Shown one piece after another: positions 42,921-52,929 of a stretch of 64,000 nt of DNA. A program made the position numbers and the translations under genes. Location: NCBI RefSeq assembly GCF_009847015.1, contig NZ_WVEM01000012.1:62001-126000 (forward strand). The letters run 5' to 3'. A model generated the notes under the pieces. The model was not told the DNA's origin, ran no database searches, and saw only the letters and a program-made list of their open reading frames with translations. The stretch comes from Sunxiuqinia indica. Its GTDB lineage: Bacteria; Bacteroidota; Bacteroidia; Bacteroidales; Prolixibacteraceae. Each line of letters opens with the position of its first letter. Position 1 is the first letter of the stretch.

Positions 42921-43418
42921 CTAGTCAGGAATTTCTTCAGGAAGTGCTTCCCTGACGCTCATCACTACACCTGAAAAAATTAAATCTTTACCAGCCATCG
43001 GATGATTAAAATCCATGGTTACCTGATCATTTTTCCGGCCAACGATTTTGCCTAAAAGCTGATTTCCCTGGTTGTCGGCCATTGGAAAAACATGGCCAAC
43101 CTGAACCACTTCATCATCAACTCGCCCATCTTCTTCAGCAAATGTGGTCACCGGTAAATCGATGATTGCTTTGGGATCAATTGGGCCGTAGGCTTCGTCT
43201 TGTGTTGCCTGAAAATAAAAATTCTCCCCGGCTGACAAGCCTTGTAGATTTTGTTCGAACACTTCCAACAACAGTTGATATCCGAACAAAAATTCCTGCG
43301 CTTCATCTGCAGAAACCTGCTGAAGTATTTTTTTATCTGCCGCATCAGCAACCGTATACTGAACGGTAGCAATCGTATTTATTTTGATTTTCAAAAGACA
43401 ACAATTTTTAGATTCCAT
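42921..43418 (-). CDS. SlyD-like FKBP peptidyl-prolyl isomerase
   Basis: The 165-residue protein starts with KIKINTIATVQYTVADA. It has the SlyD design: half of the FKBP fold, LFGYQLLLEVFEQNLQGLSAGENFYFQATQDEAYGPIDPKAI, then an inserted IF-like chaperone flap (about residues 70-125), then DFNHPMAGKDLIFSGVVMSVREA, the returning FKBP strand with the D-x-N-HPLAGKxLxF signature. The metal-binding His-rich tail of E. coli SlyD is missing. It catalyses proline isomerisation and helps folding, probably in the cytoplasm, since no signal peptide is present. The annotated start is the only ATG near the domain. Confidence 0.9.
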   Translation of the reverse strand: MESKNCCLLKIKINTIATVQYTVADAADKKILQQVSADEAQEFLFGYQLLLEVFEQNLQGLSAGENFYFQATQDEAYGPIDPKAIIDLPVTTFAEEDGRVDDEVVQVGHVFPMADNQGNQLLGKIVGRKNDQVTMDFNHPMAGKDLIFSGVVMSVREALPEEIPD

Positions 43419-43547
43419 TTACCGGTTTCATATCAATACTCTCCGGATAATAAAAGATTCATAAACTCCCTCGAATCTCTAATCAATACTTTTTTATCTC
43501 GATGCTAGGGTAATAGGGTATTCGAAAACCACAGATTAACTGAAGTA

Positions 43548-44114
43548 CTATTTTTTTGCTAAACTTCGTACATAGTGAACAATTTTCCATCTGTTTTCGG
43601 GAGTGATTTGTCCGCCGTGAGGTCCCATTAAGCCTGAGAAAGAACCGACTGTGATCACATGAAAAATTTCACCATCCGGCTTGGCCTTCAAATAATCGTC
43701 AATCAGTGAACGAGGCTTGGCCGGAAACATTCTGCTCGTAAACAGATGCCCGTTTCCATCGCCAATCTCTCCATGACAACTAATACAGAAAATCTCATAT
43801 TGGCGCTTTCCTTCATCCAATACCTCAGGTGTAGCACTTAATGGATTCTCAAGTTGCTGACCTGCTTTCACTTGCTCTTGCATTGACTTCCCCTCAAACG
43901 GATATGGTTTAAACCCTCGCGGAATAGTCCCTTCTGCAGGCAAACGCATCGTCTTCCCATCTTCAAAGACTGGATTTTCCGAATAGGTTTTGTAAGCGGG
44001 AGAATAAGCCATATCAGGAAAATATGTCCGCCCCGGCTGGTTCTTATCACGAGTGCATGCCGCAGTTAAAGCCACGACAAAAAGCAACAGATATAGGTTC
44101 ACAGATTTTCTCAT
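43548..44114 (-). CDS. actE: Alternative complex III monoheme cytochrome c lipoprotein
   Basis: The 188-residue protein starts with a lipoprotein signal (NLYLLLFVVALTAACTRDK, lipobox LTAAC). DMAYSPAYKTYSENPVF and MRLPAEGTIPRGFKPYPFEG are the ActE block in which a Met/Pro-rich loop precedes the heme. FCISCHGEIGDGNGHLF (about residue 110) is the single CxxCH, and a methionine ligand lies near SGLMGPHGGQI. It passes electrons from ACIII to cbb3/caa3 oxidases. It lies after actF, whereas ActE commonly precedes ActF in other genomes. It ends the operon; no strong terminator is seen behind it. Confidence 0.92.
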   Translation of the reverse strand: MRKSVNLYLLLFVVALTAACTRDKNQPGRTYFPDMAYSPAYKTYSENPVFEDGKTMRLPAEGTIPRGFKPYPFEGKSMQEQVKAGQQLENPLSATPEVLDEGKRQYEIFCISCHGEIGDGNGHLFTSRMFPAKPRSLIDDYLKAKPDGEIFHVITVGSFSGLMGPHGGQITPENRWKIVHYVRSLAKK

Positions 44115-44116
44115 AA

Positions 44117-45301
44117 TCAGTATTGCGTATGGTATTCAAGACTTTCTTTATAAAATGGATGATTCTTGGGTATTAGCGGAGCTTTGGCCAATGAACGGAA
44201 AACAAAAAATAAGAACAGGCCGACAAAACCAATGGTAATTCCGACTTCAGGAATTCCAATTCCGGACGCTTCGCCACCAACAGCCCCTGGCATAATTAAT
44301 TGGTAGAGATCGAGCCAGTGGCCAATAAAAACGATCACCGAAACAGGCAGCAGGATTAAAGAACCGCGTTTTGAATTCCGAGTCATCAAAGCAAAAAATG
44401 GAATCACGAAATTCAAAATCAAATTGACATAAAATATAGTGCTGAAATTTTTGTGGCGTTCATAAAAATAAACTGTTTCCTCGGGAATATTGGCATACCA
44501 GATCAACATGTACTGCGAAAACCACAAGTAGGCCCAAAAAACACTGAATCCAAAGAGATATTTTCCCAGATCATGAATATGTTCGTTGTTGACGTGCCCC
44601 ATATAGCCCATGCGTTTCAAAGCAATCAAAAGAATAATCAACACCGCGGTTCCGCTAGCCAACATGCTTGAAAAAACATACCAGCCGTATAGCGTACTAA
44701 ACCAATGCGCGTCAATCGACATCAGCCAGTCCCACGACGAGGTAACACTAGTAACCGCCAAAGTCACTACAAAAACGGCTGAAAAAATCCGAAACTTCCG
44801 GTAATATTTTAAATCGCCTGACTTATCGAGCAGAAGCGAATATTTACGTATAAAATGAGCCAGAATAACCCATACGCCGAAGTAAACCGCAAATCGAATA
44901 TAAAAGAAAGGCGCATTTAAATAAGCTACTTTCTTCAGTAGAATTTCATCCAGATGGTCTTCATGCGTCCACTCATAAAGCAAGTGCAATCCGCCAAAAA
45001 CAAAAAGCAGCAACATTAAAATACCAGCTACCGGAATAAAGGAGCCCATACTCTCTCCAATCCGCTGAATGCTTGTGTGCCAACCTGATTCAGCAATGGT
45101 GTGAACGGTAACCAAGAATAGCCCGATTAGTCCCAAGGCAAGAAAATAGTAGGTATTCAACAACAGGTTTGCGGCAATACGCTCTGCTCCTGTGCCAATT
45201 AAAAAGCTGACTGCCAGCGAAAGAACACCAATTCCGATCATTCCGTAAATCAGGGTTGAAAGCTTCTTTGTTAATATGAATTTTTGATTCTCCATGACCA
45301 T
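44117..45301 (-). CDS. actF: Alternative complex III membrane subunit F
   Basis: The 394-residue protein has ten spans of the NrfD/PsrC-like fold: LSTLIYGMIGIGVLSLAVSF, LALGLIGLFLVTVHTIAESGWHTSIQRIGESMGSFIP, and the conserved TSVTSSWDWLMSIDAHWFSTLYGWYVFSSM (about residues 185-215). FWAYLWFSQYMLIWYANIPEETVYF and the terminal VGLFLFFVFRSL follow. ActF forms with ActC the quinol-oxidising, possibly proton-translocating core. An ATG at 45301 or 45295 can start it; actD stops at 45303. actE begins two bases after its stop. Confidence 0.93.
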   Translation of the reverse strand: MVMENQKFILTKKLSTLIYGMIGIGVLSLAVSFLIGTGAERIAANLLLNTYYFLALGLIGLFLVTVHTIAESGWHTSIQRIGESMGSFIPVAGILMLLLFVFGGLHLLYEWTHEDHLDEILLKKVAYLNAPFFYIRFAVYFGVWVILAHFIRKYSLLLDKSGDLKYYRKFRIFSAVFVVTLAVTSVTSSWDWLMSIDAHWFSTLYGWYVFSSMLASGTAVLIILLIALKRMGYMGHVNNEHIHDLGKYLFGFSVFWAYLWFSQYMLIWYANIPEETVYFYERHKNFSTIFYVNLILNFVIPFFALMTRNSKRGSLILLPVSVIVFIGHWLDLYQLIMPGAVGGEASGIGIPEVGITIGFVGLFLFFVFRSLAKAPLIPKNHPFYKESLEYHTQY

Positions 45302-45302
45302 G

Positions 45303-45821
45303 TTATACTTTTAAAGTGATTCCTTCAGCACCAGCTTCAGCAAGTGCTAATTCGATTTCTTTGATATTCTCTTCGCCCTCGCCATCACCCACTTTCACAA
45401 CAACCAAAAACCGATCGTCTGTGATACGTTCGTCATGAATAACAGCTTTAGCAGCCGGCCCCAATTTATTGCTCACAAAAAAGGCAATCACCATAGCAAA
45501 TGCAGCAAAAAGAACAGTTAACTCGAAAGCGACTGGCATAAAAGAAGGCACGGCAAAAAACGGCTTTCCTCCAATATTAATTGGATAATCAACCGTGAAA
45601 ACCCAAGCCTGAAAACCAAACCCAAGAGTAGCCCCAACAACTCCAGCAATAAAAGCGACCCGCGTCAACCTCGAACGCCTCATGTTTAAAGCCTTATCAA
45701 CACCATGAACAGGGAAAGGTGTTAATACATCCATAATCTCTAGACCTTTAGCTTTCAGCTGGCCTAAGCCCTTCAGTAAATCTTCTTCATCCAGATAGTA
45801 AGCTGTAATGTATCTATTCAT
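45303..45821 (-). CDS. actD: Alternative complex III subunit D (DUF3341)
   Basis: The 172-residue protein is a DUF3341 member: residues 5-45 form a ferredoxin-like domain ([48 protein letters not shown]). Two spans follow (about residues 55-78 and 95-118, with [29 protein letters not shown] between and within). The C-terminal soluble tail ends [19 protein letters not shown]. ActD anchors on the membrane arm and has no cofactor. Its start lies eight bases inside actC, pointing to translational coupling. Confidence 0.93.
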   Translation of the reverse strand: MNRYITAYYLDEEDLLKGLGQLKAKGLEIMDVLTPFPVHGVDKALNMRRSRLTRVAFIAGVVGATLGFGFQAWVFTVDYPINIGGKPFFAVPSFMPVAFELTVLFAAFAMVIAFFVSNKLGPAAKAVIHDERITDDRFLVVVKVGDGEGEENIKEIELALAEAGAEGITLKV

Positions 45822-47184
45822 GATCGGTTATTTTTTTTTGTTCACCTGAAGATTTTAAAACGCCTTTTACCTCTGCCACAGCAATTACCGGAAATACCCG
45901 GATGAACAGCAAAAACAAAGTGAAAAATAACCCCAATGTTCCAACATATAAGCCAACCTCAACCACGGTAGGTTTATACATCGTCCAACTTGAGGGTAAA
46001 AAATCGCGGTGTAATGAAGTGACCACAATGACGAAACGTTCGAACCACATACCAATATTTACAAAAATGGATATGATGAAAGTTAACAGCACACTTCTAC
46101 GAATCTTTCGAAACCAAAAAAGCTGAGGTGTAATTACATTACAGGTCATCATGATCCAATAGGCCCACGCATAAGGTCCGAAAGCACGGTTAAAAAACGC
46201 ATATGTTTCAAACTCTACTCCCGAATACCAGGCCATGAAAAACTCAGTCAAATAGGCTATACCCACAATTGAACCGGTCAGAATGATTACTTTATTCATC
46301 GACTCTATATGATTCAGCGTTATATAGTCTTCAAGGTTTAGTGCCTTTCGAGTTACGATCATCAGGGTGAGCACCATCGCAAAACCAGAGAAAATTGCTC
46401 CCGACACAAAGTAAGGAGGAAAGATGGTCGTGTGCCATCCCGGAATGACCGAGGTAGCAAAGTCGAAACTTACAATGGTGTGAACTGATAACACCAGCGG
46501 AGCAGCTAAACCTGCCAATATCAAACTAACGGTTTCGTGACGTGACCAATGCCGGGCTGATCCGGTCCATCCAAAACTCAGAAACCCATAAATCGCTTTT
46601 CTGATTTTTGTTTTAGCCCGGTCGCGTACGGTACCCAAATCGGGAATCAAACCAACATACCAAAATATCAGGGAAACCGCGAAATAGGTTGAAATGGCAA
46701 AAACGTCCCACAACAAGGGTGAGTTAAAGTTCACCCAAAGGGATCGTGTATTGGGATAGGGAAAGATGTAAAAACCGAGCAAGAGTCGTCCCATGTGAAT
46801 CAAAGGGAAAAAGCCAGCACACATCACTGCAATCAGCGTCATGGCCTCGGCTGACCGATTAATACTGGTGCGCCACTTCTGCCTGAAAAGCAGAAGAATA
46901 GCAGAAATAAACGTACCGGCATGGCCAATACCGACCCACCATACAAAGTTGGTGATTCCCCATCCCCATCCAATGGTTTTATTGAGCCCCCATTCTCCAA
47001 TCCCGTAAAACACGGTTCGGAAGGTAGCCCAACCACCAAATAGGAGGGCAATGCCTGCCAAGGTAATTCCGGCATACCAATACTTGGAGGGTTTACCTGC
47101 CATGGGTGACAAAACATCATCTGTCACTTGTTTGTAGTTCTTATTCCCCCGAATTAACGGTTCTCTGAGCGGAGATGTATACAT
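45814..47184 (-). CDS. actC: Alternative complex III membrane subunit C (NrfD/PsrC-like)
   Basis: The 456-residue protein has ten spans. Family landmarks are [62 protein letters not shown] (about residues 72-135), [75 protein letters not shown], and [20 protein letters not shown]. It carries the quinol-binding site near the periplasmic side next to ActB. It lies 17 bases after actB and overlaps actD by eight bases. The length matches known ActC proteins. Confidence 0.95.
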   Translation of the reverse strand: MYTSPLREPLIRGNKNYKQVTDDVLSPMAGKPSKYWYAGITLAGIALLFGGWATFRTVFYGIGEWGLNKTIGWGWGITNFVWWVGIGHAGTFISAILLLFRQKWRTSINRSAEAMTLIAVMCAGFFPLIHMGRLLLGFYIFPYPNTRSLWVNFNSPLLWDVFAISTYFAVSLIFWYVGLIPDLGTVRDRAKTKIRKAIYGFLSFGWTGSARHWSRHETVSLILAGLAAPLVLSVHTIVSFDFATSVIPGWHTTIFPPYFVSGAIFSGFAMVLTLMIVTRKALNLEDYITLNHIESMNKVIILTGSIVGIAYLTEFFMAWYSGVEFETYAFFNRAFGPYAWAYWIMMTCNVITPQLFWFRKIRRSVLLTFIISIFVNIGMWFERFVIVVTSLHRDFLPSSWTMYKPTVVEVGLYVGTLGLFFTLFLLFIRVFPVIAVAEVKGVLKSSGEQKKITDHE

Positions 47185-47201
47185 TCCTAATTCGTTTTAA
47201 G

Positions 47202-50177
47202 TTAAATGGTTTTATTTTTAACCTTGGTCAGGTAGCCGACCGATGGCAGCGTATGCAATTCTTCCAGCAGGTGGTAGTTACGCTCATCGGCAAAGAACTT
47301 TGAAATACGGCTTTCCTCGTTATTCAAATCACCAAAAACAATGGCATCGGCCGGACACGACTGCGCACAAGCAGGGACTACTTCGCCATCCTGCAATTGT
47401 CTGTTTTCATTCTTGGCGACCAGTTTTTTCTCTTGAATACGCTGAATACAGAAAGAGCATTTTTCAATTACACCTTTGGCACGAACTGTCACATCCGGAT
47501 TCAACACCAAACGTCTCAAGTCGGTCGTCATCTCTGCCGGATCTTTTCTGTTGCCCGGCATGGAGTCGGCTCCTGTATAATCGAAGAAGTTAAATCGTCG
47601 AACCTTGTATGGACAGTTGTTATTGCAATAGCGGGTACCTATACAACGGTTATAGGCCATCTGGTTAATTCCTTCATTGCTGTGGGTTGTGGCAGCCACC
47701 GGACAAACATTCTCGCAAGGCGCATTATCACAGTGCTGGCACATCACGGGCTGTCGGACCAGCTCCGGATTATCCGGATCTCCTTTATAATATCGGTCGA
47801 TACGAATCCAATGCATCTCACGAGCCTTAATCACCTGCTCTTTTCCAACCACCGGCACATTATTTTCGGCCGAACAGGCTACGACACAAGCATTGCATCC
47901 GGTGCAGGAGTTCAAATCGATCGCCATTCCCCAGTGAAATCCTTCAAACTTACGCTGCGCATAAAGTGACTTCATGTGCGCCTTGATTGTTTCACGCATT
48001 TCATTGCCTGAGGCTGGGTTAGCCAAATAATCTTCCAGCGTTGTTTCACGCACAAGGTTTCTCCCTTCCATGGAGTGGTGAGATTGCGTCCGGGCCAATT
48101 GGTAGGCACCGTCCAATTTCTCGATGGTCACCTGTGGTAAATGGTATTGCTTAATTCCATTGCTGGATTGAATAAGCGGGAAAGCGTTTTTTCCAACCGT
48201 ACCATCGGGAATGCCCATATTGAGTCTCCCGTAGCCCAAAGCCACCGAAATCGTTTTATATTCTTGCCCCGGCTGAACAATCACCGGAATTGGACCAAAG
48301 TCATTAATTTTAACCAGCTGTTCGTCTTCAAGCTCCAATTCCTCGGCAAGCTTTGGCGAAACTGCAGCATAATTATCCCAGCAAACTTTGGTAACCGGAT
48401 CAGGAAGTTCCTGCAGCCATGGGTTATTGGCTTGCTTTCCGGATCCCACACTTATGTTCGTGTAGAACGACAGTTCCAGGGAATCGTCACCAGATGTAAT
48501 TTTTGCTTGAGCCAGGGCGGAATCAACAGCTCCGGCATCAAATTCAAGCATTCCATTTTCCAGCTGTCCCGACTCATAAATACCATCGTGTAACTTGCTA
48601 TTCCAAAAATCATCGAACGAGGTTTCACCAGAACCTGCAAATAAGTTCTCTTCCCAGTTCTTCCGAATGTAAGTATGATAATCCACCGGATTACCAGCCC
48701 ATTTCAGCAAACTTTCCTGTGCTGCCCGAGTTTTAAAAATTGGTCGAATAGTTGGTTGCGCGAGTGAATAAATGCCCGTTTTCACTTCAGCATCATTCCA
48801 CGCTTCCAGGTAGTGGTGATCCGGACAAACGTAATGCACATGCTCCGAAGTTTCTTCACCCAAAATGGGCATCGCAATTTTCAGATCAATATTTTTCAGC
48901 GCACTAACAAACCGGTCTGCTTCAGGATAATCGAAAGCAGGATTGACATCATAAAGAATCAGTCCTTCAACTTGTCCGCTTTCCATTTCGCCAACCAGTC
49001 GATCCATGTCTTCATCCATGCCCTGACGCAGTTTCAAATGAATATCAGTTTGGATTGTTGATCCATAATTCTGTAACAGATGATTGATAGCATTTACCAG
49101 TAATTGGTTTTCCACATCATTGCTTCCGCTAACGACCAATGACTTTCCCTTTTTGGATGACAACTCACCGGCAATCTTTTTCACATCAACCGGCGAGCTT
49201 GGAACTGATGAACCAGACTGTCCGTTTAGTGATAAAAGTTCCTGGTACAGATTTGCCAGAACCAATTTTTCCTGGGAAGGTCGTATTTGGTAACGCTCAT
49301 CAGCATTTGATCCTGTTAGAGACATGCCGCCTTCAAAGTGAATATGACGCGACATGCTACGTTCACCATCAACCAGTTTCCTGTTTTTTGCATATTGTTT
49401 GGTGTATTCAACCGGAGAGAGCCACGTTCCAAGAAAGTCGGCATCAAAACCAACAATCAATTCGGCCTTGCTGAAATCGTAAGCTGGAATAAAACCTTTT
49501 CCGAAAGTTTTCTCATTGGCTTTCAGAATACCCGAAGCCGACAGCACATCGTACTGAATGTGTTCCGAACCGGGATGAGCATCCAGAAACTCCTGAATAG
49601 CAGCTTTGGTAGAAGGACTGATGATGGTTGAGCTTAAAATCACGACTTTGCCTTGTCTCTTTTTTACCTCATCCAGAAACAGCATGATTTTGTCATCGGC
49701 TTCGTCCCAGCTTATTTTCTTTCCTTCGTAGGTCGGATTCTTGTGCCGTTTGTTATCGTAAAGTCCCAACACCGAAGCTTGAGTTCGGGCATTGGTTCCA
49801 CCCATGGTCACCGAAGACATTGTATTCCCTTCAATTTTGATCGGACGCCCGTCTCGTACCTTAACTAAAATGCTACAGTAATCAATACCATCAAAATAGG
49901 TTGATGCAAAGTAGCTGGCTTCTCCCGGGATAATCTTTTCGGGTCGAATTAAAAAAGGGATGGCTTTTTCAACAGGCTGTTTGCAGCTAACTGCAATTGC
50001 AGCAGAGGCCACCGAAAATCCAAAAAGCTTCAAAAAGTCACGTCGTGAATTTCCAGTTGACTTCGCCTCTTGTTTCATCTGAAGAATGGACTTTCGATCT
50101 CCGGCATCAGGCTCGCTTGATGCCTGCCGAGCGTCATAAATTAAATCATCCAAACTTTTATAATATTGTTCCTTCAT
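47202..50177 (-). CDS. actB: Alternative complex III iron-sulfur/molybdopterin-like subunit B
   Basis: The 991-residue protein combines a molybdopterin-oxidoreductase-like part (about residues 60-700, without a cofactor-binding signature I can point to) and a ferredoxin-like part. SRRDFLKLFGF at residues 44-54 followed by VASAAIAVSC is a Tat-type signal set in from the N-terminus. The C-terminal region has iron-sulfur motifs CTGCNACVVACSAEN, CQHCDNAPCENVCPVAATTHS, CIGTRYCNNNCPYKVRRFNF and CSFCIQRIQ, enough for three [4Fe-4S] and one [3Fe-4S] cluster. It accepts electrons from quinol via ActC and passes them to ActA. The molybdopterin domain is expected to be empty in ACIII. Confidence 0.95.
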   Translation of the reverse strand: MKEQYYKSLDDLIYDARQASSEPDAGDRKSILQMKQEAKSTGNSRRDFLKLFGFSVASAAIAVSCKQPVEKAIPFLIRPEKIIPGEASYFASTYFDGIDYCSILVKVRDGRPIKIEGNTMSSVTMGGTNARTQASVLGLYDNKRHKNPTYEGKKISWDEADDKIMLFLDEVKKRQGKVVILSSTIISPSTKAAIQEFLDAHPGSEHIQYDVLSASGILKANEKTFGKGFIPAYDFSKAELIVGFDADFLGTWLSPVEYTKQYAKNRKLVDGERSMSRHIHFEGGMSLTGSNADERYQIRPSQEKLVLANLYQELLSLNGQSGSSVPSSPVDVKKIAGELSSKKGKSLVVSGSNDVENQLLVNAINHLLQNYGSTIQTDIHLKLRQGMDEDMDRLVGEMESGQVEGLILYDVNPAFDYPEADRFVSALKNIDLKIAMPILGEETSEHVHYVCPDHHYLEAWNDAEVKTGIYSLAQPTIRPIFKTRAAQESLLKWAGNPVDYHTYIRKNWEENLFAGSGETSFDDFWNSKLHDGIYESGQLENGMLEFDAGAVDSALAQAKITSGDDSLELSFYTNISVGSGKQANNPWLQELPDPVTKVCWDNYAAVSPKLAEELELEDEQLVKINDFGPIPVIVQPGQEYKTISVALGYGRLNMGIPDGTVGKNAFPLIQSSNGIKQYHLPQVTIEKLDGAYQLARTQSHHSMEGRNLVRETTLEDYLANPASGNEMRETIKAHMKSLYAQRKFEGFHWGMAIDLNSCTGCNACVVACSAENNVPVVGKEQVIKAREMHWIRIDRYYKGDPDNPELVRQPVMCQHCDNAPCENVCPVAATTHSNEGINQMAYNRCIGTRYCNNNCPYKVRRFNFFDYTGADSMPGNRKDPAEMTTDLRRLVLNPDVTVRAKGVIEKCSFCIQRIQEKKLVAKNENRQLQDGEVVPACAQSCPADAIVFGDLNNEESRISKFFADERNYHLLEELHTLPSVGYLTKVKNKTI

Positions 50178-50198
50178 TCCAAATAGGTTTGTTGTTTA

Positions 50199-51560
50199 TT
50201 AATAATGACACTTCATACAATCGGTTCCACCAACCATTTCGACGGTAACCTTATCAATTTCACCTTTTTTGATTTGCTCATGAAACTCATCGTATGATTC
50301 ATAGAAATTATTATCGACAAATTGAACTTCTTTTGTTCGGTGACATTCAAGACACCAGCCCATGCTCAAGTCTTCCACTTGTCTGACCACATCCATCTCG
50401 GCTATTTCCCCATGGCACTCAACACAATCCAGCTTTCCTGCATTTACGTGCTGTGCGTGGCTAAAAAAGACATGATCAGGTAAATTATGAATTCGCACCC
50501 ATTCAACCGGAACACCATTCTCTGTGGCATCAATAACTTTAGCAATTTCAAACTTTCCAGAGCGGGTTCCTTCCCGAACAAGCGAATGGCAATTTAAACA
50601 CAGATCGGTCGGAGGTATTCCGGCAGACTTGCTTTGTTCAACGGTAAAGTGGCAGTATTTACAATCAATCTTATTTTGTCCGGCATGGACTTTATGTGAA
50701 AACTTAATGGGTTGTTCGGGTTCGTAATTCTGCGATCGTCCTAAACTCACTCCCTCCTCATAAAGCATCTTAACCTGGTATCCAAAAACTCCCAGGAATA
50801 TAATTAGCGGGACAGCCTTATATTTTATTTTTCTGAAAAAGATCATTTCCAACAACGCCCACGTAACAATCAGTCCGAGGAAAAGAAAGAGCAGCAGTCG
50901 ATCAATTGTTGGTTTTACAGGAGCAGGACCACGCATCGACAAGTCGTCCAAATAAGCTTTTACCGTTTTTAAATCTGCGTCTTCAAAATTATAATCTTTA
51001 TGAACTTCGGCCATCTTACCTCCTGAGGGTTCCATGACGACAGCCTTAAATTCAGCAAAACTCTTCTCAATATACTTATTGGCAATATCCTTTGCAGAAG
51101 GATTCCAGTTAAGCGTATCTGAGCGTGTAATATTGTGACATGACACACAGGATGTTTGCTCATTGTTGTGTGGCAATAATCCTCTAAAAAAACGTTCACC
51201 GCGCTTAATATCGTTTCGGTAATGGCCAAATTTATCCTCTTCGACAGGCTTGCTCTTCGCTGATGCCGTTTCATTCGAAACCGTATCTGGCTTTGCAGCT
51301 GATCCTGTGCTATCAACCTGAGTTTCTGCGCCAGTTTCATCGACTGCCTTTGCAACAACAGAATCCGATTGGGTTGATGCGGTATCGGTTGGTGAGGACA
51401 ATTTCACAGCAGCTGTATTTGCTGAGTCTTGTTCACTTTGTTGCACTTGTGGTTCAGCAGAAGCCGCTGCCGAAAAAACAAAAATTGACATGAGGAAAAC
51501 GAACAGAAAACCCTTTGGGGAAAACCCGGATTTCCGTAAAACAGGGAACTTAAGTTTCAT
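50199..51560 (-). CDS. actA: Alternative complex III multiheme cytochrome c subunit A, with an extra N-terminal heme domain
   Basis: The ATG at 51560 opens a signal sequence (MKLKFPVLRKSGFSPKG, then FLFVFLMSIFVFSAAASA); a longer frame to 51647 adds 29 residues ahead of it and is not preferred. Length is 453 residues. After a Ser/Thr/Ala-rich linker of about 75 residues comes a class-I-like domain with TSCVSCHN. Two spans follow (DRLLLFLFLGLIVTWALLEMIFF and AVPLIIFLGVFGYQV). The C-terminal pentaheme part has CKYCH, CLNCH, CVECH, CLECH and CMKCH. Six CxxCH motifs are present, one more than the pentaheme core of Rhodothermus ActA. It is the first gene of the act operon and collects electrons from ActB. 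Confidence 0.92.
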   Translation of the reverse strand: MKLKFPVLRKSGFSPKGFLFVFLMSIFVFSAAASAEPQVQQSEQDSANTAAVKLSSPTDTASTQSDSVVAKAVDETGAETQVDSTGSAAKPDTVSNETASAKSKPVEEDKFGHYRNDIKRGERFFRGLLPHNNEQTSCVSCHNITRSDTLNWNPSAKDIANKYIEKSFAEFKAVVMEPSGGKMAEVHKDYNFEDADLKTVKAYLDDLSMRGPAPVKPTIDRLLLFLFLGLIVTWALLEMIFFRKIKYKAVPLIIFLGVFGYQVKMLYEEGVSLGRSQNYEPEQPIKFSHKVHAGQNKIDCKYCHFTVEQSKSAGIPPTDLCLNCHSLVREGTRSGKFEIAKVIDATENGVPVEWVRIHNLPDHVFFSHAQHVNAGKLDCVECHGEIAEMDVVRQVEDLSMGWCLECHRTKEVQFVDNNFYESYDEFHEQIKKGEIDKVTVEMVGGTDCMKCHY

Positions 51561-51816
51561 TCTATAAGCTTTAGTAAGTTTTTTTTCAAACCTAGGATTT
51601 TGCGACTCATCAAGAATTAACAAATTTTTTACTTTATGGTTTTCCATTCAAGCTAAAAAGTTAGTCAAAAAAAAACGTTCGAAGTCAATAACCAGCCAAC
51701 GAAAGCCAAAACAATCATTAAACAACTGACATTTAGCACTATTTCAAATAAACCAATATTGCGAAAATAGTCACAATCTATGCTTATTTATTTTTCATAG
51801 ACAAATTCAATATAAA

Positions 51817-52929
51817 TTATTCAAGATTCTCAGTAAGCTTTCGAACAATCTTCAGATTGTCAAGGAATTCTTTTGCAATAACCCGGACAATTGTATAAAC
51901 CGGAATTGCCAGAATCATGCCTAAAATCCCAGCAACACTTCCGGCTGCTAAGATCACCAGAAAAATTTCCATTGGATGAGCTTTAACACTGCTTGAATAA
52001 ATCAGCGGCTGAAACAATATATTATCAATAATCTGTACCGAAGCGAAAACAAGCAACATAAAACCTAACAACGGCAGGGTATGCGACGAAAAATCGGCAT
52101 TAAGATTGATTGCAATACCTATTAGCAAACCAACTGTTGCACCCATCCAGGGGCCCAAGTAAGGAATTACATTAAACAGACCGCAGAATAAGCCAATTAC
52201 CACCGAGTGGCTAAAACCAACGCCAACAAAGGTTAACCCGAGAGTTACCAGGGTTCCGACCATTGTTACTTCGAAGAGTAAGCCAATAAAGTAGCGGCGA
52301 AGTAAATTATAGATCGAATTCAAAATTCGATCGACTTTTTCTTCGTAACCCGATGGGACAATAAGCAGAACGCCTTCTTTAAACATATTTTCTTCTTTTA
52401 AAAAGAAGAATGTAATAAATGAAACCGAGAAAAAAGCAACAAGTAATTCGCCCAAGGTGCCGGCGACAAACCCAAAGATTCCGGTCAACTGCGAAAACTG
52501 CATTCTATCTCCAATCTGCCCTCTCAATAGTTCAACTAAGTTAGCACTCGCATCAACATGGTCTTCCTCTCCGACAAAATCCATCCACTGCCTGATCGGT
52601 TTTTCAACAATTTGCAGAACCGCATTAAAATCGATGGTGGAAAGCTGCTCGAACTCTGCCACCAGCAATGGAATCAAAAAGCGAACCGATCCGATAAAAA
52701 AGATCCAAAGGAGTAATATGGTAAAAAAAGCCGCAAGGGTATACGGAACCGAGAGACGACCAATATGAATTCCATGCAAAAAGCGAACTATAGGCCGGCC
52801 AATCAGCGACAAAACAGCAGATATTAATATGTAAGTGACAATATCGCTGAAGTACCAAACCAAAAACAGAAAGACAAGAACACCGACAGCTAATAATAAA
52901 TTCTTTGTCCACCCTTGCACCTTAATCAT
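51817..52929 (-). CDS. AI-2E family transporter/permease
   Basis: The 370-residue protein has about eight spans in the PF01594 arrangement: two N-terminal helix pairs, a large soluble segment (about residues 95-150, with VLQIVEKPIRQWMDFVGEED), then the conserved GLLFEVTMVGTLVTLGLTFVGVGFSHSVVIGLFCGLFNVIPYLGPWMGATVGL (about 215-267), FQPLIYSSSVKAHPMEIFLVILAAGSVAGILGMILAIPVYTIVRV. Characterised members export AI-2 (TqsA) or act as Na+/H+ antiporters, so the substrate is open. It lies divergent to the LytTR pair. No luxS gene is in the window. Confidence 0.9.
   Translation of the reverse strand: MIKVQGWTKNLLLAVGVLVFLFLVWYFSDIVTYILISAVLSLIGRPIVRFLHGIHIGRLSVPYTLAAFFTILLLWIFFIGSVRFLIPLLVAEFEQLSTIDFNAVLQIVEKPIRQWMDFVGEEDHVDASANLVELLRGQIGDRMQFSQLTGIFGFVAGTLGELLVAFFSVSFITFFFLKEENMFKEGVLLIVPSGYEEKVDRILNSIYNLLRRYFIGLLFEVTMVGTLVTLGLTFVGVGFSHSVVIGLFCGLFNVIPYLGPWMGATVGLLIGIAINLNADFSSHTLPLLGFMLLVFASVQIIDNILFQPLIYSSSVKAHPMEIFLVILAAGSVAGILGMILAIPVYTIVRVIAKEFLDNLKIVRKLTENLE

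Noticed and set aside
43500-43525. Terminator for the act operon
   Set aside because: CTAGGGTAATAGGGTA is a short direct repeat, not a stem with a U-tract on the minus strand.
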